The notes beneath the pieces are model-generated. The model worked only from the letters and a program-made list of their open reading frames with translations. It was not told the origin of the DNA and ran no database searches. Positions 8,071 to 13,954 of a stretch of 13,954 nucleotides of DNA are shown here, piece by piece. Source of the stretch: Flammeovirgaceae bacterium UBA5008 (GTDB lineage Bacteria; Bacteroidota; Bacteroidia; Cytophagales; Cyclobacteriaceae); the NCBI GenBank assembly GCA_002398365.1, contig DGYK01000010.1, positions 563 through 14,516 on the forward strand. Direction: 5' to 3'. The position numbers and the translations under genes are program-made. Positions within the stretch are counted from its first letter, which is position 1; each line of letters begins with the position of its first letter.

Positions 8071-8247
8071 ATGCTAAAGTTAAAAAAGGCACTCCGCGCG
8101 ATCGGTTTGGTGCTGCTGATTATAATGGCCTGCACGGGACTGTTTGCAGGCGCTGTGATGCTTCCGCGCCACCGCGAACCAAAATTAAATAAGGAGAATA
8201 CCATCGAAATGATCGATCAGAAGAAAGATCAGGATGAGCCGGATTGA
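8071..8247 (+). CDS. 58-residue single-pass membrane miniprotein, function unknown
   Basis: ATG at 8071, TGA at 8245-8247. The architecture is coherent: a basic N-terminus (MLKLKKALRA), one hydrophobic segment at about residues 11-31 (IGLVLLIIMACTGLFAGAVML), a basic stop-transfer patch PRHREPK, then a charged tail rich in Asp, Glu, Lys and Gln. A cysteine at 21 lies within the hydrophobic segment, but the preceding residues are a poor lipobox, so I favour a membrane anchor over a lipoprotein. The positive-inside rule is ambiguous because both flanks are basic. I recognise no family. It could also be the surviving N-terminal anchor of a longer decayed gene, since several Bacteroidota membrane-bound cytochromes begin in this way. 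Confidence 0.6.
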   Translation: MLKLKKALRAIGLVLLIIMACTGLFAGAVMLPRHREPKLNKENTIEMIDQKKDQDEPD

Positions 8248-8335
8248 GTACACAATCCAATAACTAGTATTGTCAACGTAATAGGTTAGTTGACTACTTA
8301 TTCTTTTAATAAGGAACTAGCCCTATTGGCAATGA

Positions 8336-8608
8336 TTGCCTTCAAATGAAAGCGGACGGGTGGTTCATGAAATAGTGCGGGTGGGAGATAAAACTTGACG
8401 GGGGCGAGATGAAATGTGCCGGGAGCAAAATAAAAAGTGGCGGGTAATAGATGAAAGATGGCGGCTGGAAAATGAAACCGGGCGGGTGCGAAATAAAACT
8501 GGGCGGGTAGGAGATGAAGTATGACCGACACTAAATGAAAAGTGGCGGGTGCGATATAAAAAGAGGCGGGTGCGAAATGAAAGATTGCGGGTAGCTTATG
8601 AAAGTGAA
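8336..8608. repeat. Array of thirteen 21-bp degenerate tandem repeats
   Basis: Twelve consecutive 21-bp units start at 8357, 8378, 8399, 8420, 8441, 8462, 8483, 8504, 8525, 8546, 8567 and 8588, preceded by a degenerate unit at 8336. The consensus begins CGGGTGCGAAATGAAA and ends in a variable five-base tail. The most constant parts are the CGGG start and the ATGAAA or ATAAAA block at unit positions 11-16. There are no indels between units. The plus strand is strongly purine-rich. The minus strand is open in one frame and reads as a heptad peptide of the form (A/P)P-x-x-F-(H/Y)-x, without an ATG. There are no spacers, so this is not a CRISPR array. Function unknown. Confidence 0.85.
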
Positions 8609-8904
8609 CCTTCCTAAAATTACTTCACACTTTTAAGGGTAGTTACTAAAGGTGTTTTACAGGTTTGAAGTATATTGGTCGTATTTCTAAAACCACCTGA
8701 CCGGGTGTGCCTTATTTCTCATTTGATTTGGGTTAACTAATCAATAATTCTGATAAAAGGCTTTCAATTAAAGAACGTAATCAACTAAATTCCTATGATT
8801 AACAGATTGAGTTAGCGCACTCCTGACTTGGGAAATGGCAGAGCACGGAGCAGTGCTTGAATAATTTAAAATTGAAACTCTTTAAAACATAGCATGAGTC
8901 ATGG
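8609..8904. other. Intergenic stretch without a recognisable gene
   Basis: AT-rich sequence between the 21-bp array and the end of the minus-strand gene. I see no ORF, tRNA or rRNA. It has one loose inverted repeat (AGGTGTTTTA at 8650-8659 against TAAAACCACCT at 8688-8698, one base unpaired, 28-nt loop) and a weak 5-bp hairpin near 8841-8856. Neither is a convincing terminator. Confidence 0.5.
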
Positions 8905-10587
8905 TCATTTCTCCTTTAAACTCTCCGCTAGTTTTTTTAAGGCTGCAATTGTTCCGCGTGCGGTTTCTATATCCTTTACAACGATTTCACTTGAGCTGAT
9001 GTACGGCTGAATTTTGCCTTCTTTGTAGGCCTTGATAATTTTGTTTTTGAAGTTTGTTTCAAAACGAACGTAGATCCATTTCCCTTTTATCTCATAGGTA
9101 ATACTGTTTGGATTGAGGTCGCTTAAATTAAACTCCATCACTTCTTGTGCCGATGAGGAACTCTTAACTTCAATGCTGGTTAACTTTATCTTATTTTGAT
9201 TTCCTTCTTCGGCCAATTCAAAAATCTGCCGAATGCTGGCCTGATCAATAATTACTTCTCCGATGTTAGCTTTTAACCATTCTAGTATCTGGGCAGTATT
9301 ATCTGAAAATGGTTCTTGGTAAGTAGTTTTGCAGCTGGCGATTGTTTTCTCAATGGCGTTTTTTAGCCTGCGTCCAATTTCTATATCTTCTACGTACAGG
9401 AATAACTCATTTTCATAACCATCCAGTTTATCGTTTTTGTATTTCATAATGAGCTTCTTCTTATCCAACACCGGAAGTTCGATTCCCATCTTTTCCCCTG
9501 AAACTTTAATCTGAATGGTGTTTGGGTTAATGTCCATCCAGTTAAACTGATACCCATTTTTCACCGTGGTAGAGGTAGATTGTTCTACTATGGTAAGCGT
9601 GGTGATACATTGACCGCGCAGCGATTGCCCGAAAGTTCGTTCATTTAGCTTTACATCTTTTACCAGCGATTCCAACGTTTTGAGTGCTTCTGCCTGAGTC
9701 TTTAAAAGTGGAATATCAGACTTTACTTTATTCACTGCCAATGGAACTACTAATGAAATCACGGTCTTTATATCACGAGCTTCGTCTACACTGTTTGTAA
9801 AAATCACCAGGTCATCAACGGGCGGTTTTTTCTTTCCATCTTTCACCGATTGGATGGATTTCAGGCGTTGATTCATTTCAAAGCCAACCCCAAATTGATT
9901 GCCGCTCACTTTAAAATTTATGGTATTCAAATTGATATCTGCCAGGTTGAAGGTAAACTCTTCGTGCTGCGATGTTTTTCCATCACTGCTAATTTGCAAT
10001 AGTTTGAAGCTCGCTACGTACGCTTCTGGTTTGAGATTTTGAGTGATTGATTTAGAGCCCGTGGAACTGTTCTTTACATTTAGTACTAACCAATCAATCA
10101 TTTGGTCGTAGGTAGTAAGCTTTAATTTAGAAGCTATTATTTTCTCTCCGAGCGGAATGCACTTCTTAATCAGGTCTGAGATCTCGCGTGCATGATCGAC
10201 ATTTCTAGCATGAATACGTACTTCGTCATCATACGGAATGGACTTGCCATTTTTTGAGCCTTTTACCAGTTTTTGTTTGTTCTTAACCGAAAGCACAACC
10301 AGAATGATATCCTTTTGCGTAACTTCTCGAACTGTGTTGATGTCGATATCCGCAAAGTTAAAATCGTATGCATACGCTACTTTGTTTCCTTTTTGGTCTA
10401 CCTCGTTGAAGGAATACCGGATGGAGGAGTAATCCAGCAGGTTAACATCTTGCTCAAATGTTTTTGTTGCTGTTTCAACCTTTGAGCACGCAGCCTGAAT
10501 TTTACTTATCAGAGTCGTTAATTCTTGTTGCTGTGCCATCCCCGTAAGGGAAATGAAAAGGAGACAGAAAAGAATGAGTTTCTTCAT
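8905..10587 (-). CDS. Secreted protein of four tandem ~135-residue modules, unknown family
   Basis: 560 residues from ATG 10587. I prefer this start because it gives a clear signal peptide (MKKLILFCLLFISLTGMA, likely cut before QQQ). An upstream GTG at 10635 would overlap the previous gene by 4 bp but bury the signal. Four diverged modules lie at about 22-158, 159-297, 298-425 and 426-560. Each carries an F-N-x-x-D-[IL]-[ND]-x-N-[TS]-[IV] motif, at 76-86, 213-223, 348-358 and 486-496, so the period is 135-138. Most then show K-x-(L/I)-x-K-x-x-K-(N/D/E)-G/D-K and an acidic E/D-x-x-I/F-x-x-x-x-(V/I)-(D/E)-x-(A/G)-R helix-like stretch near the module end. No catalytic motif is seen; the mix of predicted strands plus a terminal helix suggests a binding or scaffold role, probably periplasmic. 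It follows the DUF58 gene and is probably co-transcribed with it. Confidence 0.85.
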   Translation of the reverse strand: MKKLILFCLLFISLTGMAQQQELTTLISKIQAACSKVETATKTFEQDVNLLDYSSIRYSFNEVDQKGNKVAYAYDFNFADIDINTVREVTQKDIILVVLSVKNKQKLVKGSKNGKSIPYDDEVRIHARNVDHAREISDLIKKCIPLGEKIIASKLKLTTYDQMIDWLVLNVKNSSTGSKSITQNLKPEAYVASFKLLQISSDGKTSQHEEFTFNLADINLNTINFKVSGNQFGVGFEMNQRLKSIQSVKDGKKKPPVDDLVIFTNSVDEARDIKTVISLVVPLAVNKVKSDIPLLKTQAEALKTLESLVKDVKLNERTFGQSLRGQCITTLTIVEQSTSTTVKNGYQFNWMDINPNTIQIKVSGEKMGIELPVLDKKKLIMKYKNDKLDGYENELFLYVEDIEIGRRLKNAIEKTIASCKTTYQEPFSDNTAQILEWLKANIGEVIIDQASIRQIFELAEEGNQNKIKLTSIEVKSSSSAQEVMEFNLSDLNPNSITYEIKGKWIYVRFETNFKNKIIKAYKEGKIQPYISSSEIVVKDIETARGTIAALKKLAESLKEK

Positions 10588-10631
10588 TTTTAAAGATTTT
10601 GATGAAATGATTGGAGGTAGCGAAAACAAAT

Positions 10632-11540
10632 TCACCTCATTTTTGATCGCTTGATTAAATATGCTTGCAATACTTCAAAGTAATTGGTCTTCGAATTGAC
10701 TGAAATCATGTCCAGCTTCAGTTGATGGCACTTCATCTGCAACTCTGCATGCAATGAAGCCAACTGGCTTTCATATTGGCCGCGAATTTCGGCCGGATTC
10801 AATTTAATTTTTTCGTTGGTCTCTAAATCCACAAATTCATACGGCCTTTCTTCAAACGAAAAGTTCAGTTCCGTTTCGTGGTCGGTAACATGAAAAAGCA
10901 ACACCTCGTGTTTGTTATGCTTCAAATGCTGCAGGGCCTTGAATACTTCTTCTTGCTTGTCACCTCCGTCAAACATATCACTAAACAAAATCACCAGTGA
11001 TCGTTTATGGATTTTTTCAGCCAGTTCGTGCAAAACGGTCACCACATTGGTGGACTGTGTGGTCTTGACGGGTTTTTCGAACAGTTTTTCTAATAAGGCA
11101 AACAGTTTATTAAGATGAACAGACGAAGATTTGATAGGCGTGAGTTCATCAATCTGATGGTTGAACAAAGCCAGACCTACGGCATCGCGCTGCTTATGAA
11201 GTAAGTAGGCTAGTGCCGAGGCCGCCAGAATACTGAATCGGATCTTTGCCAAGGAAGGTCTTGGATAATACATCGAAGAAGAAGTATCGATGGCAATCAG
11301 GCATCGCAGGTTGGTTTCTTCCTCGTATTGTTTCGTGTAAAGCCGGTCGGTGCGGGCAAATACCTTCCAGTCGATATGGCGCGTGCTTTGGCCTTCGTTA
11401 TAAAGACGGTGTTCGGCAAATTCTACCGAAAAACCATGGTAGGGCGACTTATGTAGCCCCGTAATGAAGCCTTCAACCAACTGTTTGGCCAGCAATTCCA
11501 GGCTACCCGACTGTTTTACTTCTTCAAAAGATACTTGCAT
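10632..11540 (-). CDS. DUF58 / von Willebrand A-like domain protein
   Basis: 302 residues, ATG at 11540. The DUF58 signature runs about 40-74 (EFAEHRLYNEGQSTRHIDWK followed by FARTDRLYTKQYEEE). A vWA-like fold follows with a complete MIDAS start D85-T-S87-S-S89 (IAIDTSSSM) and a second acidic site at LFSDMFDGG (D188). There is no membrane segment, so it is predicted to be cytoplasmic. Family members usually work beside a MoxR-type AAA+ ATPase, for example in Bacteroides aerotolerance-type operons, and are thought to act in assembly or activation of partner proteins. Here no MoxR gene is adjacent: this gene is first on its strand, and the following gene is the four-module secreted protein. Confidence 0.9.
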   Translation of the reverse strand: MQVSFEEVKQSGSLELLAKQLVEGFITGLHKSPYHGFSVEFAEHRLYNEGQSTRHIDWKVFARTDRLYTKQYEEETNLRCLIAIDTSSSMYYPRPSLAKIRFSILAASALAYLLHKQRDAVGLALFNHQIDELTPIKSSSVHLNKLFALLEKLFEKPVKTTQSTNVVTVLHELAEKIHKRSLVILFSDMFDGGDKQEEVFKALQHLKHNKHEVLLFHVTDHETELNFSFEERPYEFVDLETNEKIKLNPAEIRGQYESQLASLHAELQMKCHQLKLDMISVNSKTNYFEVLQAYLIKRSKMR

Positions 11541-11585
11541 GCGAACCTAAATAAACGCAAACCCCTTAAAAATTGTATCTTCTTT

Positions 11586-11615
11586 TTGCATTAAATTTTT
11601 AAAATACTACCTTCG
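11586..11615 (+). promoter_or_regulatory. Promoter of the PUR-family gene (TTG-N19-TAnnTTTG type)
   Basis: TTG at 11586-11588 is followed by exactly 19 bases and TACCTTCG at 11608-11615, one mismatch from the Bacteroidota -7 consensus TAnnTTTG. Spacing is the canonical one. Transcription should start near 11620, giving a leader of about 30 nt to the GTG at 11651. Confidence 0.6.
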
Positions 11616-11620
11616 GATTA

Positions 11621-11645
11621 CCTAAAACCCTAACCTAAACCTAAG
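11621..11645. repeat. Telomere-like CCTAAA/CCCTAA short repeats in the leader of the PUR gene
   Basis: Four imperfect copies of a CCTAA(A) hexamer-like unit occur in tandem from 11621 to 11645. The opposite strand reads as G-rich TTTAGG/TTAGGG. The stretch lies between the predicted transcription start and the start codon of a PUR-family protein, whose relatives bind purine-rich single strands. Confidence 0.6.
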
Positions 11646-11650
11646 ATTCT

Positions 11651-12010
11651 GTGGAAGAGCAAAAGAACAATGGCCGTGAAGAGATTTATTCTGAAAAAGT
11701 GAAGGCGGGAAAACGCACTTACTTTTTCGATGTGAAATCTACCCGTTCAAACGATTATTACCTCACCATCACCGAAAGCAAAAAACGCTTTAATAAAGAT
11801 GATGAAGGTTTTACGTATGAGAAACATAAGATCTTTTTGTATAAAGAAGATTTTAATAAATTTATGGAAGCACTCAACAGCACGGTTAATCACGTAAAAA
11901 ACGACTTGATGCCGGATGTTGACTTCGATTCGTTTGATCATGCCCGCGAAGAAAAAGAGGCCGAAGGCGACAAGCATGTGCCGGTGGACTCTGAGCTGAA
12001 GTGGGATTAA
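11651..12010 (+). CDS. PUR family DNA/RNA-binding protein (DUF3276)
   Basis: 119 residues. The start is GTG at 11651, as no ATG is available and the N-terminus matches the family's short acidic lead-in. The PUR/DUF3276 core runs from about residue 12 to 85: GKRTYFFDVKSTRSNDYYLT, ITESKKRF, then KHKIFLYKEDFNKFMEAL. The C-terminal tail (about 86-119) is acidic. The family is a bacterial relative of eukaryotic Pur-alpha and binds single-stranded nucleic acid; Borrelia BpuR is a studied relative. The cytoplasmic role in Bacteroidota is unclear. It is transcribed alone, with a promoter match upstream and a terminator-like hairpin after the stop, and it diverges from the DUF58 gene. Confidence 0.88.
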   Translation: MEEQKNNGREEIYSEKVKAGKRTYFFDVKSTRSNDYYLTITESKKRFNKDDEGFTYEKHKIFLYKEDFNKFMEALNSTVNHVKNDLMPDVDFDSFDHAREEKEAEGDKHVPVDSELKWD

Positions 12011-12033
12011 GATTTTTTCTTTACCTAAACCGG

Positions 12034-12067
12034 AAAAGGCCTTGGTGAAAACTGAGGCTTTTTCTTT
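12034..12067 (+). terminator. Likely intrinsic terminator after the PUR-family gene
   Basis: AAAAGGCCT (12034-12042) pairs with AGGCTTTT (12055-12062) with one bulged G and a 12-nt loop. The 3' arm runs into a T-rich tract. It starts 24 bp after the stop codon and separates this gene from ychF. Confidence 0.55.
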
Positions 12068-12098
12068 ATACCCCACCCATTAATCAGGAAAACTAAAT

Positions 12099-12106
12099 TA
12101 TCTTTG
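12099..12106 (+). promoter_or_regulatory. Bacteroidota -7 element for ychF
   Basis: TATCTTTG matches TAnnTTTG exactly and ends 20 bp before the ATG, implying a very short leader. No TTG is found at the usual spacing upstream. Confidence 0.5.
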
Positions 12107-12126
12107 CCGCCTCAATTTAAAGAAAC

Positions 12127-13224
12127 ATGGGTTTAAAATGTGGTATTGTTGGTCTTCCAAACGTAGGTAAATCAACGCTTTTCAATGCAATCTCCAACAA
12201 TAAGGCCGAGGCTGCCAATTTCCCATTTTGTACCATTGAACCCAATGTAGGTGTCATTTCCGTGCCGGATGACCGCCTCAAAATACTGGAATCGCTGGTC
12301 AATCCACAGCGCGTATTACCCACCACTTTTGAATTTGTAGACATTGCCGGCCTTGTAAAAGGTGCCAGCAAAGGCGAAGGATTGGGCAACCAGTTTTTGG
12401 CGAACATCCGCGAGGTAGATGCCATTGCCCACGTGGTTCGTTGCTTTGACAATGACAACATCATTCACGTAGGCGGAAAGGTAGATCCGATAGCCGACAA
12501 GGAAATCATCGACACCGAGTTGCAATTGAAAGACCTCGAGTCAGTTGAGAAAAAAATCAGTAAGGTTGAGCGCACAGCGAAGAGTGGTGATGCCAAAGCC
12601 AAGAAAGAATTGACCACTTTAGTTGCCTACAAAGAGACATTATTAGCAGGTAAAAATGCCCGCAGCCTGAAGGTAGAAGCGGAGGATAAAAAGGCAGTAG
12701 AAGATTTGCTTTTGCTGACCGACAAGCCGGTAATTTATGTAGCTAACGTAGACGAAAAATCGATTCACACTGGCAATGCGTATGTAGACGCGCTTAGAAA
12801 GTTAGTGAAAGAAGAAGGTGCAGAGGTAGTATTGGTTTGTGCAGCCATCGAAGCCCAGATTGCTGAATTGGAAAGCGAAGAAGACAGAAAAGTGTTTCTG
12901 GATGAATATGGTTTGACAGAATCTGGCTTAAGCCGACTCATTCGAGCTGCTTACGAGTTGCTGGATCTGATCACTTATTTTACCGCTGGCGAGAAGGAAG
13001 TAAGAGCCTGGACCATTCACAAAGGATGGCGCGCCCCCCAGGCAGCCGGTGTGATCCATTCCGACTTTGAAAAAGGCTTTATCCGTGCCGAAGTCATCAA
13101 AATACCTGATTACCAGAAGTATAAGTCAGAGGCTGGCTGCCGCGAAGCGGGTAAATTGGCCGTGGAGGGTAAAGATTATGTGGTACAGGATGGCGATGTG
13201 ATGCATTTTCGCTTCAATGTTTGA
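12127..13224 (+). CDS. ychF: Redox-regulated ATPase YchF (Obg family)
   Basis: 365 residues, full length for the family. The P-loop GLPNVGKS is at 9-16 and the G3 motif DIAG at 72-75. The G4 position reads NVDE (207-210) instead of NKxD, which is the known reason YchF prefers ATP to GTP. A coiled-coil insert occupies about 132-200 and the TGS domain about 280-364. Cys35 in FPFC is the position described as redox-sensitive in E. coli YchF. YchF is a cytoplasmic, ribosome-associated P-loop ATPase linked to translation start-site choice and oxidative-stress responses. It has its own -7 element and no co-directional partner upstream without a terminator. Confidence 0.97.
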   Translation: MGLKCGIVGLPNVGKSTLFNAISNNKAEAANFPFCTIEPNVGVISVPDDRLKILESLVNPQRVLPTTFEFVDIAGLVKGASKGEGLGNQFLANIREVDAIAHVVRCFDNDNIIHVGGKVDPIADKEIIDTELQLKDLESVEKKISKVERTAKSGDAKAKKELTTLVAYKETLLAGKNARSLKVEAEDKKAVEDLLLLTDKPVIYVANVDEKSIHTGNAYVDALRKLVKEEGAEVVLVCAAIEAQIAELESEEDRKVFLDEYGLTESGLSRLIRAAYELLDLITYFTAGEKEVRAWTIHKGWRAPQAAGVIHSDFEKGFIRAEVIKIPDYQKYKSEAGCREAGKLAVEGKDYVVQDGDVMHFRFNV

Positions 13225-13338
13225 TTATTCCTTACATTGGTTTCTTCGATTTAATTGATTTTTAGTACTTTAGTCTTCCGCATACCCCATTTTTAGAGCG
13301 GATTTAGTGTTGAAGCTATTTTTTTAGCTATTAATATC

Positions 13339-13954
13339 GTGAGAACCAGAATCGTCTTTTCATTAAAAAACCGAGGTGCGTATGTGCCTTTTCACCATCA
13401 GTTTTTGTTGGCGCAAACCATCAAGGGACTGATTATGTTGGGAAAGCGCAGCGAGTTTTTTTCATTCACTCAATTCAACTTCTCCGGACTAAAAGGCCAA
13501 ATTAAAATTAGCCGCAAAGGATTACACTTTTACTCTTCGCGCGTTACGCTCGTCTTTTCGTCTTCCGACAAAGCTTTTTTAGAGTACTTCATCAAGACTC
13601 TTTTTGAACAAAAGGAACTGCTGATCGGCAATTTGCAATTGGTGCCGGAAGCTACCGAGACTGAAGAACCTGTCACCATCACTGACTCGGTTAAGTTTTT
13701 GTGCATCTCACCAATCGTGTTGTTGCCTTCTTCCTTTAACGATGAAAGCAGCAAGCGTTTTATTGCGCCCAACACCGATGAGTTTTCTGATCTGCTGTAC
13801 GATAATACGATAGAGCGCATGACAGCGAGCGGTAAATTTACGGAGCAGCAGTTGGCCGACTTCTATAAATTTCAATTGGTGGCAGATAAAGATTATATCG
13901 ACCGCATTCAGGCTTCGCACAAGAAATTTGCACGCATTTATCCGTTGTATGATA
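13339..13954 (+). CDS. cas6: CRISPR-associated endoribonuclease Cas6, 3' end cut by the window
   Basis: 205 complete codons from GTG 13339; the frame is stopped upstream at 13294 and no ATG occurs before codon 33. The product begins MRTRIVFSLKNRGAYVPFHH, then QFLLAQTIKGLIM, FNFSGLKGQIKISRKGLHFY (47-65), a KFLCISPIVLL strand, TDEFSDLLYDNTIERM, FYKFQLV and KKFARIYPLYD. I recognise this as the Bacteroidota branch of Cas6, which cuts pre-crRNA within CRISPR repeats; the ferredoxin-like fold opening with VPxxHQ is shared with archaeal Cas6. The missing end should hold the glycine-rich loop near the C-terminus. Family length is about 240-270, so roughly 40-60 residues lie outside. A near-match -7 element (TACTTTAG, 13266-13273) precedes it. 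Subtype cannot be told from Cas6 alone. Confidence 0.85.
   Translation, partial: MRTRIVFSLKNRGAYVPFHHQFLLAQTIKGLIMLGKRSEFFSFTQFNFSGLKGQIKISRKGLHFYSSRVTLVFSSSDKAFLEYFIKTLFEQKELLIGNLQLVPEATETEEPVTITDSVKFLCISPIVLLPSSFNDESSKRFIAPNTDEFSDLLYDNTIERMTASGKFTEQQLADFYKFQLVADKDYIDRIQASHKKFARIYPLYD

Noticed and set aside
8298..8531. Annotated CDS on the minus strand over the 21-bp repeats
   Set aside because: An array with a period divisible by three stays open in a frame if one unit is open, so openness is weak evidence. There is no ATG start. Kept only as a finding.
8336..8608. CRISPR array
   Set aside because: Units are contiguous 21-bp repeats with no unique spacers, and the units are too degenerate for CRISPR repeats. 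The Cas6 gene at the right edge is 4.7 kb away.
8609..8904. tRNA or other structured RNA in the intergenic stretch
   Set aside because: No cloverleaf, T-loop consensus or acceptor pairing could be found; the inverted repeats are short and imperfect.
10588..10635. GTG start at 10635 for the four-module secreted protein
   Set aside because: It would create a 4-bp overlap with the DUF58 gene but put 16 extra residues before a clean signal peptide. The ATG at 10587 is more likely.
11747..12076. 109-residue minus-strand ORF over the PUR-family gene
   Set aside because: It is the reverse shadow of a well-matched DUF3276 protein and spans its terminator.
13530..13920. Antisense ORFs of 96 and 70 residues at the right end
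   Set aside because: They are shadows of the Cas6 frame on the plus strand, which has recognisable family sequence.

Overview
The window looks like a chromosomal segment from a member of the Bacteroidota, probably a Cytophagales-type gliding or environmental lineage. The evidence is a giant cell-surface protein ending in a type B type IX secretion (T9SS) sorting domain, a DUF3276/PUR-family protein, a Bacteroidota-style acyl-CoA reductase/ferredoxin pair, and promoter elements matching the Bacteroidota TTG...TAnnTTTG pattern. Shine-Dalgarno sequences are weak or absent.

Layout. 1-6204 (+) is the 3' part of a very large secreted repeat protein. It has eight 86-87-residue Ig-like modules in tandem, then PKD/Ig-like domains, a PA14-like domain, four modules of about 80 residues, a SprB-like repeat and the T9SS sorting domain. 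Its stop lies 4 bp from the stop of a convergent LuxC-type acyl-CoA reductase (6209-7219, -). That gene is divergent from a 2x[4Fe-4S] ferredoxin (7307-7666, +). The stretch 7667-8904 is gene-poor: a doubtful small secreted ORF, a convincing 58-residue membrane miniprotein (8071-8247), and an unusual array of thirteen exactly 21-bp degenerate repeats (8336-8608). A minus-strand pair follows: a DUF58/von Willebrand A-like protein (10632-11540) and, downstream of it, a secreted protein built from four copies of an unrecognised module of about 135 residues (8905-10587). Diverging from these are a PUR/DUF3276 protein (11651-12010, +) with a good promoter and terminator, then the universal GTPase-like ATPase YchF (12127-13224, +).

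At the right edge (13339-13954, +) is the start of a GTG-initiated gene that I read as the CRISPR crRNA-processing endonuclease Cas6, cut by the window end. The CRISPR-Cas locus itself, if present, should lie just to the right. No CRISPR array is visible in the window.

The genes do not form one pathway. The window is a set of short housekeeping and surface-protein units. The accessory or novel parts are the giant adhesin, the 21-bp repeat array, the four-module secreted protein coupled to DUF58, and the edge of a Cas locus.
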